Below, piece after piece: positions 37,010 through 47,689 of a stretch of DNA of 64,000 nucleotides (positions are counted from its first letter, which is position 1; every line of letters starts with the position of its first letter). A program made the position numbers and the translations under genes. The notes under the pieces are model-generated. The model worked only from the letters and a program-made list of their open reading frames with translations, was not told where the DNA came from and did not search any database. The DNA lies in assembly GCF_003056355.1 (NCBI RefSeq), contig NZ_PYVW01000001.1:372001-436000 (forward strand). The letters run 5' to 3'. This stretch comes from Devosia naphthalenivorans (GTDB taxonomy: Bacteria > Pseudomonadota > Alphaproteobacteria > Rhizobiales > Devosiaceae).

Positions 37010-38179
37010 TTATTCCGCTGGGATAGCGTCTTTGACGGCAAACTGGACGATGCCCTTGCGGGTGGCGACGAGGCCGATGCGGCCGTGCTTGATGTCGAGG
37101 GCCTTTTCGCCGAACAGCTTGCGGCGCCAGCCCTTTAGGGCGGGAACGTCGGCTTCGTCGTCAAGAACCAGGGCGTCGATATCGTCGGAGGTTGCGATGA
37201 TGCGCGCGGCGACGCCGTGTTGTTCGGCAACGGATTTGAGCAAGACACGGAGCAGGTCGCCGACAGCGCCTTTTGGCGAAGGGCCGCGGTAGCGTTCGGG
37301 CATGACCGGCAGCTCGGACTTGGGCAGGGCTTCAACGTCACGGAGCAACGCCATGATTTCGGCGGCGGCGGAACTGCGGCCGAAGCCGCGTGGCACGGCG
37401 CGGAGCTTCTCGAAGGCGTCGGGGGTCAGCGGGCGCTGTTGGGCGAGTTCGAACAGCACATCGTCCTTGAGGATGCGGCTGCGCGGCTGATCGCTTTCCT
37501 GGGCGCGCCTTTCACGCCAGGCGGCTAGTTTCTTGAGGGCGGCGAGATCGCGCGCCCGGTTGATCTTCATCTTGAGCCGTTCCCAAGCCTGTTCGGGCTG
37601 GACGACGTAGGTGTCGATGCTGCGCAGGACGCCGAGTTCGTCCTCTACCCAATCCCAACGCTTGGTGGCGTCCACCTGCTTGCGCAGTTCGCGGTAGATG
37701 TCGCGCAGATGGGTGACGTCCGCGAGCGCATAGAGGCGCTGCTTCTCGCTAAGGGGGCGGGCCGACCAGTCGGTGAAGCGGGATGACTTGTCGAGTTCGA
37801 CATTGGTGATGGAGCGGACCAGATTGTCATAGGAGACGCTGTCGCCGAAGCCGCAAACGCTCGCCGCAACCTGGGTGTCAAAGATATTGACCGGTACCTT
37901 GCCAGTGAACTTGACGAAGATCTCGATATCCTGCCGCGCGGCATGGAAGACCTTGGTGACTGCCGGATTGGCCAGCAGTGCAAAGAACGGAGCGAGGTCC
38001 AGCCCATCCGCCAGCGGGTCGATCAGCACCGCTTCGTCGTCCGTGGCGGCCTGGATCAGACAGAGCTTGGGCCAGTAAGTGGTTTCTCGGAGGAACTCGG
38101 TATCCACGGTAATAAAATCAAATTTTGCAGCGCGCTCGCAAAAGGCATCGAGCACATCTGTGGAAACTACGAGGTCCAT
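37010..38179 (-). CDS. rnd: Ribonuclease D
   Basis: A 3'-5' exonuclease of the DEDD family that trims tRNA and other stable RNA 3' ends. The 389-residue protein has D26 and E28 in FITVDTEF, the second acidic motif in [11 protein letters not shown], and the third in [13 protein letters not shown]. Two HRDC-type helical domains follow ([21 protein letters not shown] and the C-terminal [19 protein letters not shown]). The ATG at 38179 gives the usual N-terminus; a GTG at 38233 would extend it by 18 residues. Divergent from aspS. Confidence 0.92.
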   Translation of the reverse strand: MDLVVSTDVLDAFCERAAKFDFITVDTEFLRETTYWPKLCLIQAATDDEAVLIDPLADGLDLAPFFALLANPAVTKVFHAARQDIEIFVKFTGKVPVNIFDTQVAASVCGFGDSVSYDNLVRSITNVELDKSSRFTDWSARPLSEKQRLYALADVTHLRDIYRELRKQVDATKRWDWVEDELGVLRSIDTYVVQPEQAWERLKMKINRARDLAALKKLAAWRERRAQESDQPRSRILKDDVLFELAQQRPLTPDAFEKLRAVPRGFGRSSAAAEIMALLRDVEALPKSELPVMPERYRGPSPKGAVGDLLRVLLKSVAEQHGVAARIIATSDDIDALVLDDEADVPALKGWRRKLFGEKALDIKHGRIGLVATRKGIVQFAVKDAIPAE

Positions 38180-38375
38180 ACCTAAGTCCGTCTCAAATTC
38201 GTCACTATTGTTCCTAGCAGGTGCGCCGTTCACACTCCAGAAGCGATTTGTTAACCATGAAATAGGGTTAGCGCGCGCCCGGCTGTGTGGGACTCACTAT
38301 CCGGCTGGCTTGACAATCGAGGCCTTGCATGCGCTTTTCCGGCCCGTGAATCCGCCCTTTTTCGAGAGCTTTGCC

Positions 38376-40166
38376 ATGACGACACACCGCTACCGTTCGC
38401 ACACATGCGGAGCTCTGACGGCAAATAATGCGGGTGAGACCGTGCGCCTGAGCGGCTGGGTGCATCGTATCCGTGATCATGGTGGATTGCTGTTCATCGA
38501 TCTGCGCGACCATTACGGCCTCACCCAGGCGGTTGTTGATCCTGATTCCCCTGCCTTTGCCGCGATGGAAAAGGTGCGCTCGGAATGGGTTATCCGCATC
38601 GACGGCGAAGTGAAGCTGCGCGATGCCGCGGTGGTGAACCCGAACCTGCCGACCGGTGCGGTGGAAGTGTTTATTCGTGAGCTGGAAGTGCTTTCCGCGG
38701 CCAAGGAATTGCCGCTGCCGGTGTTTGGCGATCAGGAATATCCGGAAGACGTGCGGCTGCGCTATCGCTTCCTCGATTTGCGCCGCGAGAAGCTGCACGC
38801 CAACATCGTCAAGCGCACCAAAGTTATTGCGGCGATGCGCGCCGGCATGACCGAGCAGGGCTTTGCCGAATATTCAACGCCGATCCTGACGGCTTCCTCG
38901 CCGGAAGGCGCGCGTGACTTCCTCGTGCCCAGCCGTATCCATCCCGGCAAGTTCTTTGCGCTGCCGCAGGCGCCACAGCAATACAAGCAATTGCTGATGG
39001 TAGCCGGGTTCGACCGCTATTTCCAGATTGCGCCGTGCTTCCGCGATGAAGACCCGCGTGCAGACCGTCTGCCGGGCGAGTTCTACCAGCTTGACCTGGA
39101 AATGAGCTTCGTGACGCAGGAAGATGTGTGGGACACGGTGACCCCGGTCATCACCAATATTTTCGAGCAGTTTGCCGAGGGCAAGCGCGTGACCAAGGAC
39201 TGGCCGCGCATTCCCTATGATACCGCGATCCGCAAATATGGTTCGGACAAGCCTGACCTGCGCAATCCGATCGAAATGCAGGCCGTGACCGAGCATTTCG
39301 CGGGGTCGGGCTTCAAGGTGTTCGCCGGGCAGATCGAGGCCGACTCCAAGGTTGAAGTCTGGGCCATTCCGGCCAAGAACAAGGCCGGTGCCGAGCCAAT
39401 CGGCCGTGCGTTCTGCGACCGGATGAACGCCTGGGCGCAGGGCGAGGGCCAGCCGGGCCTGGGCTATATCTTCTTCAAGGAAGGGCAGGGCTCTGGCCCT
39501 ATCGCCAAGAACATTGGCGGAGAGCGGACTGCAGCGCTGAAGGCCCAGCTTGGTCTGGAAGATGGCGATGCAGTGTTCTTCGTGGCTGGGCGTCCCGAGA
39601 AGTTCTACAAGTTCGCCGGCGACGCACGCACCAAGGTCGGCACCGATCTGGGCGTGGTGGACACAGAGCAGTTTGCCCTGTGCTGGATCGTGGACTTCCC
39701 GTTCTACGAGTGGAGCGAAGAAGAGAAGCGGGTGGATTTCGCCCATAACCCATTCTCGATGCCACAGGGCGGGATCGATGCGCTCAATTCGCAGGACCCG
39801 TTGACCATCAAGGCCTATCAATATGATGCGGTCTGCAACGGCTATGAAATCGCTTCGGGTTCGATCCGTAACCAGTTGCCCGAAACCATGGTCAAGGCGT
39901 TCGAACTGACCGGCAAGAGCCGCGACGAAGTCGAAGAGCAGTTCGGTGGTCTCTATCGGGCGTTCCAGTTTGGCGCGCCGCCGCATGGTGGTGCCGCGTT
40001 CGGGGTGGACCGTATCGTGATGCTGCTATGTGGCGTGCAGAATTTGCGCGAGATCACGGCCTTCCCGATGAACCAGCAGGCCGAAGACCTGTTGATGGGC
40101 GCGCCGAGCCCGGCCGAGCCCAAGCAGTTGCGCGAACTGGGCATCAGGCTCAGTCCGCAGAGCTGA
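38376..40166 (+). CDS. aspS: Aspartyl-tRNA synthetase
   Basis: A class IIb synthetase charging tRNA-Asp. The 596-residue protein has an N-terminal OB-fold anticodon-binding domain ([26 protein letters not shown]), motif 2 around [24 protein letters not shown], the bacterial GAD insertion in the middle, and motif 3 in [14 protein letters not shown]. Many alphaproteobacterial forms also charge tRNA-Asn, followed by amidation; I cannot decide this here. The ATG at 38376 has a GAGAG site upstream. An intrinsic terminator follows at 40192-40224. Confidence 0.95.
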   Translation: MTTHRYRSHTCGALTANNAGETVRLSGWVHRIRDHGGLLFIDLRDHYGLTQAVVDPDSPAFAAMEKVRSEWVIRIDGEVKLRDAAVVNPNLPTGAVEVFIRELEVLSAAKELPLPVFGDQEYPEDVRLRYRFLDLRREKLHANIVKRTKVIAAMRAGMTEQGFAEYSTPILTASSPEGARDFLVPSRIHPGKFFALPQAPQQYKQLLMVAGFDRYFQIAPCFRDEDPRADRLPGEFYQLDLEMSFVTQEDVWDTVTPVITNIFEQFAEGKRVTKDWPRIPYDTAIRKYGSDKPDLRNPIEMQAVTEHFAGSGFKVFAGQIEADSKVEVWAIPAKNKAGAEPIGRAFCDRMNAWAQGEGQPGLGYIFFKEGQGSGPIAKNIGGERTAALKAQLGLEDGDAVFFVAGRPEKFYKFAGDARTKVGTDLGVVDTEQFALCWIVDFPFYEWSEEEKRVDFAHNPFSMPQGGIDALNSQDPLTIKAYQYDAVCNGYEIASGSIRNQLPETMVKAFELTGKSRDEVEEQFGGLYRAFQFGAPPHGGAAFGVDRIVMLLCGVQNLREITAFPMNQQAEDLLMGAPSPAEPKQLRELGIRLSPQS

Positions 40167-40191
40167 CCTGGCAAGACCTGAGTTTTCCAAG

Positions 40192-40224
40192 GGCGGGCAC
40201 GATGTGTCCGCCTTTGTTCGTTTT
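40192..40224 (+). terminator. Intrinsic terminator after aspS
   Basis: GGCGGGCAC, three bases, then GTGTCCGCC (nine pairs with one G-U), followed by TTTGTTCGTTTT. It lies 26 bases past the aspS stop on the same strand. Confidence 0.75.
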
Positions 40225-40294
40225 CCATCTTAGCGGTGCGTTAAACGCTGATTGATACCCATGAGCGGTTCACGACGACCGTTGGATTTGCTGG

Positions 40295-41896
40295 TTGAGA
40301 TCGCGCTACTCCCATATCCTGATGCTGCTGGGCGCGATTTTCGCGTTCACGCCGATCGTCGCTGTGGATCACCTGCTCGACGCGTACGTACGCGTGCAGG
40401 AAAAAGCGACGGCATTGCAGTATGTTGGCGATTTTTCTTCGCAGATCGAAGCGAATGCGGCCCAAGCCATCAATTCGCTGCGGACGGTGCTTGCGGATAG
40501 CCCTTCGCTGTGTGCCCCCACGTTCGTAGAGAATGCGCAAAGCGCGATCGAGAACAGCATCGGCCTCAAGCAGGTGCTGGTCGAAAACGCAGACGGTGTT
40601 CAATATTGTGATGCGTTCGGGCGCAAGGTCGAATATTCGCCCATCTCCGATACGCTCCCCGTGCCCGGCCGGACCGAGACCATCACCGTGGTGCAATTGG
40701 CCAATATGGGTGTGCCGGCGCTCAAGATCACCCAGGCGATGGGGGACACGCGCAAGGTTTCGGTGTTCTTGCCGCTGCTGGGGCGTGACCCGGAAGTGCT
40801 CGCCAAAGGGTTCGATGCCTCGGCCGTCCTGCGGGTGATGATGACCAATGGCACCCCGGTGATGACGGTGGGTGACCCGGCGCTGCTGGTGGATCGTGCG
40901 CCAGCGGAGATCATCAGCGGCGAACGGTTTGCCGGGGAGTTTCCGATAAAGGTGGAGTACGCGCTGCCGTTTGCCGTTGCGCGGGCAGGGTATGCGGACC
41001 TCGATGTCACCTTTACGATCATCAGTTGCCTGATGAGCGGGTCGTTCCTGATCCTGGCGCTGCACTATGTACGCAAGTCGCGCGTGCCGGCATTCGATCT
41101 GGAACGGGCAATCTCGCGCGGTGAAATCCGGCCGTACTACCAGCCCGTGATCAATCTGCGGACGGGCGCGCTGGAAGGGTGCGAAGTGCTCTGCCGGTGG
41201 GAGAAAAAGAACGGGCAAGTGGTGCCGCCCGGTGCTTTCATCGATTATGCCGAAACCACCGGGCTGGCCATTCCCATGACCCTGTCGCTGATGCAGCAGG
41301 TGAAATACGATCTGGGTGACATCTGCCAGCAGATGCCGGAGCTCAAAGTGTCCATCAATCTGTTTGAGGGGCATTTCCGCGATGCAGGGATCGTGGACGA
41401 TGTGGAGGCGATCTTTGCCAACAGCAAGATTTCCATGCGCCAGCTGGTGTTCGAAATCACCGAGCGGCATCCGCTGGCCAATTCGACCGTCGCGAAGGGC
41501 GTGATCGCAGGCCTGCATGCGTTGGGGTGCCGGATGGCGCTGGACGATGCCGGTACGGGACACTCCAATTTGGCATATATCGGCACGCTGGGCGTGGATA
41601 TCATCAAGATTGACCGGGTTTTCGTCGACATGGTGAAGCCAGACACGACGCTGGTTCCGGTTCTGGATGGCCTGATCGCCCTGGCCAAGGACATGAACTG
41701 CGAGATCGTGGCGGAAGGCGTCGAGACCGAAGCGCAGGCGCTGTACCTGCGCTCGCGCGGGGTTCTGCAGGCACAGGGGTTTATCTTTGCACCCGCGCTC
41801 AAGGTCAGGGCTTTTCAGCAATTAGCGCTGGCACTACACGCCACCCGGGCAACGCCGCGCAACCGCGTGGAAGAGATCGTCTCCAACGCCGCCTGA
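40295..41896 (+). CDS. CSS-motif/EAL-domain c-di-GMP phosphodiesterase
   Basis: A 533-residue membrane protein. Helix 1 is at about 8-28 and helix 2 at about 240-258, enclosing a periplasmic CSS-motif sensor domain with cysteines at 73 and 105 that may respond to redox state. The C-terminal EAL domain (about 268-520) should hydrolyse c-di-GMP to pGpG. Its signature reads EVLCRW instead of EALxRW, with the essential glutamate (E297) kept, and the metal and loop-6 residues are there (SINLFEGHF, FEITER, DDAGTGHSN, EGVETEAQA). The start is TTG, since no other in-frame start follows the upstream stop. It stands alone. Confidence 0.9.
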   Translation: MRSRYSHILMLLGAIFAFTPIVAVDHLLDAYVRVQEKATALQYVGDFSSQIEANAAQAINSLRTVLADSPSLCAPTFVENAQSAIENSIGLKQVLVENADGVQYCDAFGRKVEYSPISDTLPVPGRTETITVVQLANMGVPALKITQAMGDTRKVSVFLPLLGRDPEVLAKGFDASAVLRVMMTNGTPVMTVGDPALLVDRAPAEIISGERFAGEFPIKVEYALPFAVARAGYADLDVTFTIISCLMSGSFLILALHYVRKSRVPAFDLERAISRGEIRPYYQPVINLRTGALEGCEVLCRWEKKNGQVVPPGAFIDYAETTGLAIPMTLSLMQQVKYDLGDICQQMPELKVSINLFEGHFRDAGIVDDVEAIFANSKISMRQLVFEITERHPLANSTVAKGVIAGLHALGCRMALDDAGTGHSNLAYIGTLGVDIIKIDRVFVDMVKPDTTLVPVLDGLIALAKDMNCEIVAEGVETEAQALYLRSRGVLQAQGFIFAPALKVRAFQQLALALHATRATPRNRVEEIVSNAA

Positions 41897-42006
41897 GCGT
41901 TTTCACGATGTGGAAGCGGGGTGCCGAGATAACCCTTTTAATCGCTGGCGATTGATGGCACGAAGCGGCCGAGGCCTGTGCTCAGCAGGCGAGCCAGGAG
42001 GTCCCA

Positions 42007-44292
42007 TTGTCGACTGATATCAACGAACAGCGGAAAGCCCTGCGTGAAGCGGCGCTGCATTTCCATCAGTTCCCGAAGCCAGGCAAGCTCGAGATTCAGC
42101 CGACCAAGCCACTGGGCAACCAACGCGACCTGGCGCTGGCCTATTCGCCGGGTGTTGCAGCGCCCTGCGAGGAAATCGCCGAAAACCCGGATTCGGTGGC
42201 GAAATATACTTCGCGGCAAAATCTGGTGGCCGTCATATCCAACGGTACGGCCGTGCTGGGCCTGGGCAATATCGGTGCGCTGGCGTCCAAGCCGGTAATG
42301 GAGGGCAAGGCCGTCCTGTTCAAGAAATTCGCTGGGATTGACGTGTTCGATCTTGAGATCGACGAACTCGACCCCAAGAAATTCATCGATGCCGTGGCGC
42401 CGCTGTGGCCGACCTTCGGTGGCATCAACCTCGAAGATATCCGAGCGCCGGACTGCTTCGAGATCGAAGAAGCGCTGCGCGAGCGCATGCCGATTCCGGT
42501 GTTCCATGACGACCAGCACGGCACCGCGATCATCGTGGGCGCAGCCGTGCTCAACGGACTTGAGCTCAAGGGCAAGAAGATCGAGGACGTCAAGATATGT
42601 GCGTCCGGGGCCGGGGCGGCGGCGATTGCCTGCCTAAACGTGCTGGTGGCGCTTGGCGCCAAGCACGAGAATATCTGGGTGGCCGATAAGGATGGCCTGG
42701 TTACCCACAAGCGCAATGATGTCAATGACAAATGGCGGGGGCAATTCCGGCGCACCAGTGATGCGACGACGCTGGCAGAGGTGATCGAGGGTGCGGACGT
42801 ATTTCTCGGGCTTTCGGCGGCCGGCGCGCTGCAGCCCGAGATGCTGGCCAAGATGGCGCCCAAGCCGCTGATCCTGGCGCTGGCGAATCCTTATCCCGAA
42901 ATCATGCCTGAGGTCGCCCAGGCTATCCGGCCCGATGCCATGGTGTGCACGGGGCGGTCCGACTTCCCCAACCAGGTGAACAACGTTCTGTGTTTCCCAT
43001 TCATTTTCCGCGGCGCGCTCGACGTCGGTGCGACGACGATCAACGAGGAAATGAAGCTGGCGGCCGTTCGGGCTATCGCCAAGCTGGCGCATGAGCCAGG
43101 GCTGGAAAGCTCGCCCTCGGGCGCTCCGGCGGTGTTTGGGCCGGAGCACATCATTCCCAATCCGTTCGATCAGCGGCTGATTCTGCGTATTGCACCGGCT
43201 GTTGCGCGTGCGGCGATGGAATCGCGTGTAGCCAAGAACCCGATCACGGACTGGGCGGCGTATCAGGATCGCCTCAACCGGTTCGTGTTCCGCTCGGGGC
43301 TGGTGATGAAGCCGATCATCGATCGGGCGCAGGGGCAGAACAAGCGCATCGCCTTTGCCGATGGCGAGGATGAGCGCGTGCTGCGCGCGACGCAGGTGCT
43401 GCTCGAGGAGCGCATCGCGCGTCCCATCCTGATCGGGCGTCCTTCGGTCATTGAGGCACGTATCGAGCGGTTCGGGCTCAATCTTCGTCCGGGCACCGAT
43501 TTCGAGATCATCAACCCTGAGGACGATCCGCGCTATCGCGATTATGTGAGCCTGTTCCATTCGCTGGTCGGGCGCGACGGCGTGACGCCGGATACGGCGC
43601 GGCAGATGGTGCGCACCAATACGACGGTGATCGGTAGTCTCGCGGTCAAGCGCGGCGAGGCCGATGCGCTGATCTGCGGGCTGCAGGGGCGCTTCATCAA
43701 GCACATACGCGATATCCGCTCGGTGATCGGGCTGCAGGAAGGGTTGGTGGATGTTTCGGCGCTGTCCATGCTGATCATGCCACGCGGCGCGTTTTTCCTC
43801 GCCGATACCTATGTCAACATGGACCCTACGGCCGACGAAATAGTCGGTATCGTGCTGCAGGCGCGCAATCACCTCAAACGCTTCAATATCGAAGCGCGCG
43901 TCGCGCTGCTGAGCTATTCCAACTTCGGCTCGCGTGATGGCGACAGTGCCTACAAGATGCGCGAAGTCTATAAACAGCTCAAGAGCATAGCGCCGGACCT
44001 GATTGTCGAGGGTGAGATGCAGGGCGACCTCGCGCTGAACCAGGAGCTCCGGGAACGCTATATTCCGGATAGTATATTGAGCGGTGAAGCAAACCTGCTG
44101 ATTTTCCCAAATCTGGACGCGGCAAACTTGTCGATGACGCTGCTCAAGGAAACCAACAATGCGTTGGCCGTTGGCCCGATCCTGATGGGCCCAAAGGCGC
44201 CGGCACATATTTTGGCGCCCTCGACCACCAGCCGCGGCATTGTGAACATGGCGGCGATTGCGGCAACCGAGGCTATCGGAGTTGAGCCATGA
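42007..44292 (+). CDS. maeB: NADP-dependent malic enzyme with C-terminal phosphotransacetylase-like domain
   Basis: Decarboxylates malate to pyruvate, feeding acetyl-CoA or NADPH supply during growth on C4 acids. The 761-residue protein has the malic enzyme part (about 1-430) with YSPGVAAPC, the catalytic [21 protein letters not shown] and the nucleotide loop [10 protein letters not shown]. The C-terminal 330 residues form a phosphotransacetylase-like domain ([31 protein letters not shown]), usually regulatory and inactive. The start is TTG with a strong AGGAGG ribosome site. The end overlaps the next gene by four bases. Confidence 0.94.
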   Translation: MSTDINEQRKALREAALHFHQFPKPGKLEIQPTKPLGNQRDLALAYSPGVAAPCEEIAENPDSVAKYTSRQNLVAVISNGTAVLGLGNIGALASKPVMEGKAVLFKKFAGIDVFDLEIDELDPKKFIDAVAPLWPTFGGINLEDIRAPDCFEIEEALRERMPIPVFHDDQHGTAIIVGAAVLNGLELKGKKIEDVKICASGAGAAAIACLNVLVALGAKHENIWVADKDGLVTHKRNDVNDKWRGQFRRTSDATTLAEVIEGADVFLGLSAAGALQPEMLAKMAPKPLILALANPYPEIMPEVAQAIRPDAMVCTGRSDFPNQVNNVLCFPFIFRGALDVGATTINEEMKLAAVRAIAKLAHEPGLESSPSGAPAVFGPEHIIPNPFDQRLILRIAPAVARAAMESRVAKNPITDWAAYQDRLNRFVFRSGLVMKPIIDRAQGQNKRIAFADGEDERVLRATQVLLEERIARPILIGRPSVIEARIERFGLNLRPGTDFEIINPEDDPRYRDYVSLFHSLVGRDGVTPDTARQMVRTNTTVIGSLAVKRGEADALICGLQGRFIKHIRDIRSVIGLQEGLVDVSALSMLIMPRGAFFLADTYVNMDPTADEIVGIVLQARNHLKRFNIEARVALLSYSNFGSRDGDSAYKMREVYKQLKSIAPDLIVEGEMQGDLALNQELRERYIPDSILSGEANLLIFPNLDAANLSMTLLKETNNALAVGPILMGPKAPAHILAPSTTSRGIVNMAAIAATEAIGVEP

Positions 44293-44612
44293 TCCGCCAC
44301 ACCGTGGTTTTCACTCTCAAGCACGTCGCAGGGTCGGCAGCGGAAGGCGCGTTCCTGAACGATGCCAAGGTGCTGGCTGGCATTCCCGGCGTTGAGAAGT
44401 TCGAGCAACTGCGGCAGGTGAGCCCGAAGAACGATTATGCGTTCGGATTCTCAATGGAGTTTGCCGATCAGGCGGCATATTCGGAATACAACGAGCACCC
44501 TGACCATGTGGCGTTCGTCAGGGAACGCTGGGTGCCGGAGGTGGAGCGTTTTCTCGAGATCGATTACGTGCCCGTTTACGGCGTGCGCCTGCTGGTTTCA
44601 ACCACGTGTTAA
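44289..44612 (+). CDS. Dabb (stress-responsive alpha/beta barrel) family protein
   Basis: A 107-residue dimeric ferredoxin-like barrel protein. The start [15 protein letters not shown], the internal YAFGFSMEFADQAAYSEYNEHPDHVAFVRE and the late VERFLEIDYVPV are the Dabb signature. Some members degrade or bind small aromatic or polyketide compounds; the role here is unknown. The ATG overlaps the maeB stop (ATGA), so it is translated with the malic enzyme. A G/C hairpin follows at 44631-44650. Confidence 0.87.
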   Translation: MIRHTVVFTLKHVAGSAAEGAFLNDAKVLAGIPGVEKFEQLRQVSPKNDYAFGFSMEFADQAAYSEYNEHPDHVAFVRERWVPEVERFLEIDYVPVYGVRLLVSTTC

Positions 44613-44630
44613 TGCCTTGTGAGCCATAGT

Positions 44631-44650
44631 CGGGGGGTCTAGTTCCCCCG
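44631..44650. promoter_or_regulatory. G/C hairpin just before ftsB
   Basis: CGGGGG (44631-44636) and CCCCCG (44645-44650) can pair around an eight-base loop. It ends only seven bases before the ftsB ATG, in the place of the ribosome site, and no T-run follows it. It may affect ftsB translation; this is inference. Confidence 0.35.
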
Positions 44651-44657
44651 GTTGCCC

Positions 44658-45056
44658 ATGCCCACCCGTCTCAAACGACCCGCTATCTGGCGCCCGCTGG
44701 CGCTCACCGCAGCTCTTTTGAGCTTCCAGGGTTATCTGGGATTTTCTGCTATCGGTGGACAGTTCGGAATCGAAAACCGGACGCAAATCCTGATCGATAT
44801 CGATCAGCTAAAGAACAAATCGGCGGCGTTGCAGGCCGAAATCGATGCGTATCGTCACCGTGCTACACTGATGGATACGCGGCGGCTGGATCCTGATATC
44901 ATTACCGAACGCGCCAGGGCGCTGCTCAATATGGCGCATGCCGACGACATTCTCGTCATGGTCGATCCTGCGACGGGTAAACCACTTTCCGGTTCATTCT
45001 CAGAATTACCTGAAGATCAGTTAAGTGCAATTATCGCAGCGGAGCCAACGCTTTAA
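44658..45056 (+). CDS. ftsB: Septum formation initiator family protein (FtsB/DivIC)
   Basis: A 132-residue single-pass membrane protein of the divisome linker complex with FtsL and FtsQ. A transmembrane helix lies at about 12-32 (RPLALTAALLSFQGYLGFSAIG), then a coiled-coil at about 40-72 (IENRTQILIDIDQLKNKSAALQAEIDAY) and the typical RLDPDIITERARALLNMAHADDIL. In this group it commonly lies upstream of pdhA, as here. The start is weakly defined: no ribosome site is seen and a hairpin occupies that position; a TTG two codons earlier is possible. Confidence 0.87.
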   Translation: MPTRLKRPAIWRPLALTAALLSFQGYLGFSAIGGQFGIENRTQILIDIDQLKNKSAALQAEIDAYRHRATLMDTRRLDPDIITERARALLNMAHADDILVMVDPATGKPLSGSFSELPEDQLSAIIAAEPTL

Positions 45057-45171
45057 GCTGTCATTGCGTCGGCGCAGGAGCATTGTGTTCTAGCAGCAGC
45101 TTGCGTTATGATGCGGCAATGTGGCCAACTCCGGCCAAGCGGCAAATCATTTCCGATGCGGAGCGTTCTCA

Positions 45172-46191
45172 ATGGCGCGTAAAGCTGTGGCCACTCAGGC
45201 CAAGACGCAATCCAACCTACCCCAGTTCACTCCAGAGCAGGACCTCGAAGCCTACCGCGAAATGCTGCTGATCCGGCGTTTCGAGGAAAAGGCCGGCCAG
45301 ATGTATGGCATGGGCCTGATCGGTGGGTTCTGCCATCTTTATATCGGCCAGGAAGCCGTGGTGACCGGCGTCACCATGGCCAGCGAGAAGGGCAAGGATG
45401 CCCAGATCACCGGCTATCGCGACCACGGGCATATGCTGGTGATGGGGCTGGACCCCAAAGGCGTCATGGCCGAGTTGACCGGTCGCGAGGGCGGCTTGTC
45501 CAAGGGCAAGGGCGGCTCGATGCACATGTTCTCCAATGAGCATCGATTCTATGGCGGCAACGGCATCGTGGGTGCGCAGGTTTCGCTGGGGGCAGGCCTT
45601 GCCTTTGCAGCGAAGTACCGTGGCGACGATTCGGTGTCGCTGGCCTATTTCGGCGACGGCGCGGCCAACCAGGGCCAGGTCTATGAGAGCTTCAACATGG
45701 CAAAGCTCTGGAACCTGCCGGTTGTGTTCATTATCGAAAACAACAAATACGCCATGGGCACGTCTACCGAGCGCTCGTCGGCAACCACTGATTTTTCCAA
45801 GCGCGGCGCTTCGTTCGACATTCCGGGCGAGCAGGTCGATGGCATGGACGTGCGCATGGTTTATGACGCGTCGCAGCGGGCCATCGAGCATGCGCGCTCC
45901 GGGAAGGGGCCGTACATTCTCGAAATGCTGACCTATCGCTATCGCGGCCACTCGATGTCCGACCCGGCGAAGTATCGCACCAAGGACGAAGTGACCAAGT
46001 ACCGCCAGGAACGCGACCCGATCGAGCAGGTCAAGGCGCGGCTGCTGGAAGGCGGTCACCAGAGCGAAGAGCAACTGAAGGCCATCGAAAGCGAGATTCG
46101 CGCCATTGTCACGGAAGCAGCCGATTTTGCGACCAACGACAAAGAGCCCGATCCGGCTGAACTGTGGACTGACATCACCATCAGCGCCTGA
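45172..46191 (+). CDS. pdhA: Pyruvate dehydrogenase E1 component, alpha subunit
   Basis: Thiamin-diphosphate subunit of the heterotetrameric E1, which decarboxylates pyruvate and acetylates the E2 lipoyl group. The 339-residue protein shows RRFEEKAGQMYGMGLIGGFCHLYIGQEA, GYRDHGHML, and the ThDP motif GDG (161-163) ending in NN (190-191), followed by YAMGTSTERSSA. The RYRGHSMSDPAKYR phosphorylation-loop equivalent is present. The ATG at 45172 has a GGAG site. It is the first gene of pdhA-pdhB-pdhC-(SGNH hydrolase)-lpd. Confidence 0.95.
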   Translation: MARKAVATQAKTQSNLPQFTPEQDLEAYREMLLIRRFEEKAGQMYGMGLIGGFCHLYIGQEAVVTGVTMASEKGKDAQITGYRDHGHMLVMGLDPKGVMAELTGREGGLSKGKGGSMHMFSNEHRFYGGNGIVGAQVSLGAGLAFAAKYRGDDSVSLAYFGDGAANQGQVYESFNMAKLWNLPVVFIIENNKYAMGTSTERSSATTDFSKRGASFDIPGEQVDGMDVRMVYDASQRAIEHARSGKGPYILEMLTYRYRGHSMSDPAKYRTKDEVTKYRQERDPIEQVKARLLEGGHQSEEQLKAIESEIRAIVTEAADFATNDKEPDPAELWTDITISA

Positions 46192-46280
46192 CCCAAGGCG
46201 GGCGCCGCCGCGCTGAATATTCACCCATCTGCCCGCCGCGTGGCCCCTGATGCCCGGCGTCTCATTGCTGGAGAGCTTAT

Positions 46281-47678
46281 ATGCCTCAAATCCTGATGCC
46301 CGCGCTGTCGCCGACCATGGAGGAGGGCAAGCTCTCCAAATGGCTGGTCAAGATCGGTGATACCGTTTCGCCCGGCGATGTGCTGGCCGAAATCGAGACC
46401 GACAAGGCGACCATGGAAGTGGAAGCGGTCGATGGCGGCACCGTCAAGGAGCTGATGATCGAAGAAGGCACCGAGGGCGTGAAAGTGAATACGCCTATCG
46501 CGCTGGTGCTGGGCGAAGGCGAGGAAGTGGGCGAGGGGAATCGTCCCGCGGCGCAGACCGGTTCGTCTGATCCGGAAGGCCAGTCGGCTGTGGCCGAAGC
46601 CGCGACCGTGCCCGCCGAGGCCAAGTCCTCTCCGGCAGCTGAAGCACCCAAGTTCACCGCGCAGAACGATCCCGACCTGCCCGAAGGCGTGGAAATGGTC
46701 GAGATGACTGTTCGGCAGGCCTTGAACGAGGCGATGGCCGAAGAGCTGCGCCGCGACAAGGACGTTTTCATCATGGGCGAGGAAGTTGCCCAGTATCAGG
46801 GCGCCTACAAGATCACCCAAAACCTGCTGGAAGAGTTCGGACCCGAGCGCGTTGTCGATACGCCGATCACCGAGCACGGCTTTGCGGGTTTGGCGGTTGG
46901 TGCGGCGTTTGCGGGGCTGAAGCCAATCGTTGAATTCATGACCTGGAACTTTGCCATGCAGGCGATCGACCAGATCATCAACTCGGCGGCCAAGCAGCTC
47001 TATATGTCGGGCGGGCAGGTGAAGGCACCCATGGTGTTCCGCGGCCCGAACGGTCCGGCAGCGCGCGTGGGTGCGCAGCACAGCCAGGATTTCTCGGCAT
47101 GGTATTCCCATGTTCCGGGTCTCACGGTCATCGCGCCTTATAGCGCCGCTGATGCCAAGGGGTTGCTGAAGTCGGCGATCCGGTCGCCCAATCCGGTGGT
47201 GTTCCTCGAGAACGAGGTTCTCTATGGCTCCACAGGCCTTGTGCCCAAGATGGATGATTTCCTGCTACCGATCGGCAAGGCGCGCATTGCCCGCAAGGGT
47301 GCTGACGTGACCATCGTGTCGTTCTCGATGGGCATGCGTTACGCGACGCAGGCGACCGAGAAACTGGTGGCGGCTGGTGTCGATGTGGAACTGATCGATC
47401 TGCGCACGCTGCGTCCAATGGATAGCGACACGGTGATCGAGTCGGTCAAGAAGACCGGGCGCCTCGTGACCGTGGAAGAAGGCTGGCCGCAGGGCGGTAT
47501 CGGGGCGGAGCTTTCGGCGCGCGTGATGGAGCAGGCGTTCGACTATCTCGATGCGCCAGTGATGCGCGTGGCCGGCAAGGATGTGCCGATGCCCTATGCT
47601 GCCAACCTTGAAAAGCTGGCGCTGCCGAACGTCGATGAAGTGGTGGCAGCGGTCAACGCCGTCACCTACCGCTCGTAA
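46281..47678 (+). CDS. pdhB: Pyruvate dehydrogenase E1 component, beta subunit with N-terminal lipoyl domain
   Basis: The partner of PdhA. The 465-residue protein has an unusual but group-typical N-terminal lipoyl domain (residues 1-78, lipoylated K42 in [12 protein letters not shown]) and an Ala/Pro/Glu-rich linker (about 85-125). The transketolase-like beta part follows ([36 protein letters not shown] and [18 protein letters not shown]). A lipoyl domain on E1-beta is characteristic of alphaproteobacteria and gives extra swinging arms. A GGAG ribosome site precedes the ATG, 90 bases after pdhA. Confidence 0.95.
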   Translation: MPQILMPALSPTMEEGKLSKWLVKIGDTVSPGDVLAEIETDKATMEVEAVDGGTVKELMIEEGTEGVKVNTPIALVLGEGEEVGEGNRPAAQTGSSDPEGQSAVAEAATVPAEAKSSPAAEAPKFTAQNDPDLPEGVEMVEMTVRQALNEAMAEELRRDKDVFIMGEEVAQYQGAYKITQNLLEEFGPERVVDTPITEHGFAGLAVGAAFAGLKPIVEFMTWNFAMQAIDQIINSAAKQLYMSGGQVKAPMVFRGPNGPAARVGAQHSQDFSAWYSHVPGLTVIAPYSAADAKGLLKSAIRSPNPVVFLENEVLYGSTGLVPKMDDFLLPIGKARIARKGADVTIVSFSMGMRYATQATEKLVAAGVDVELIDLRTLRPMDSDTVIESVKKTGRLVTVEEGWPQGGIGAELSARVMEQAFDYLDAPVMRVAGKDVPMPYAANLEKLALPNVDEVVAAVNAVTYRS

Positions 47679-47689
47679 GGAGATCTGGG

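Noticed and set aside
40252..40500. 82-codon frame at the start of the CSS-EAL gene
   Set aside because: It is out of frame with the clear CSS-EAL protein and turns into Arg-rich shadow sequence; I considered a frameshifted N-terminus but the TTG-started frame already supplies the first membrane helix.
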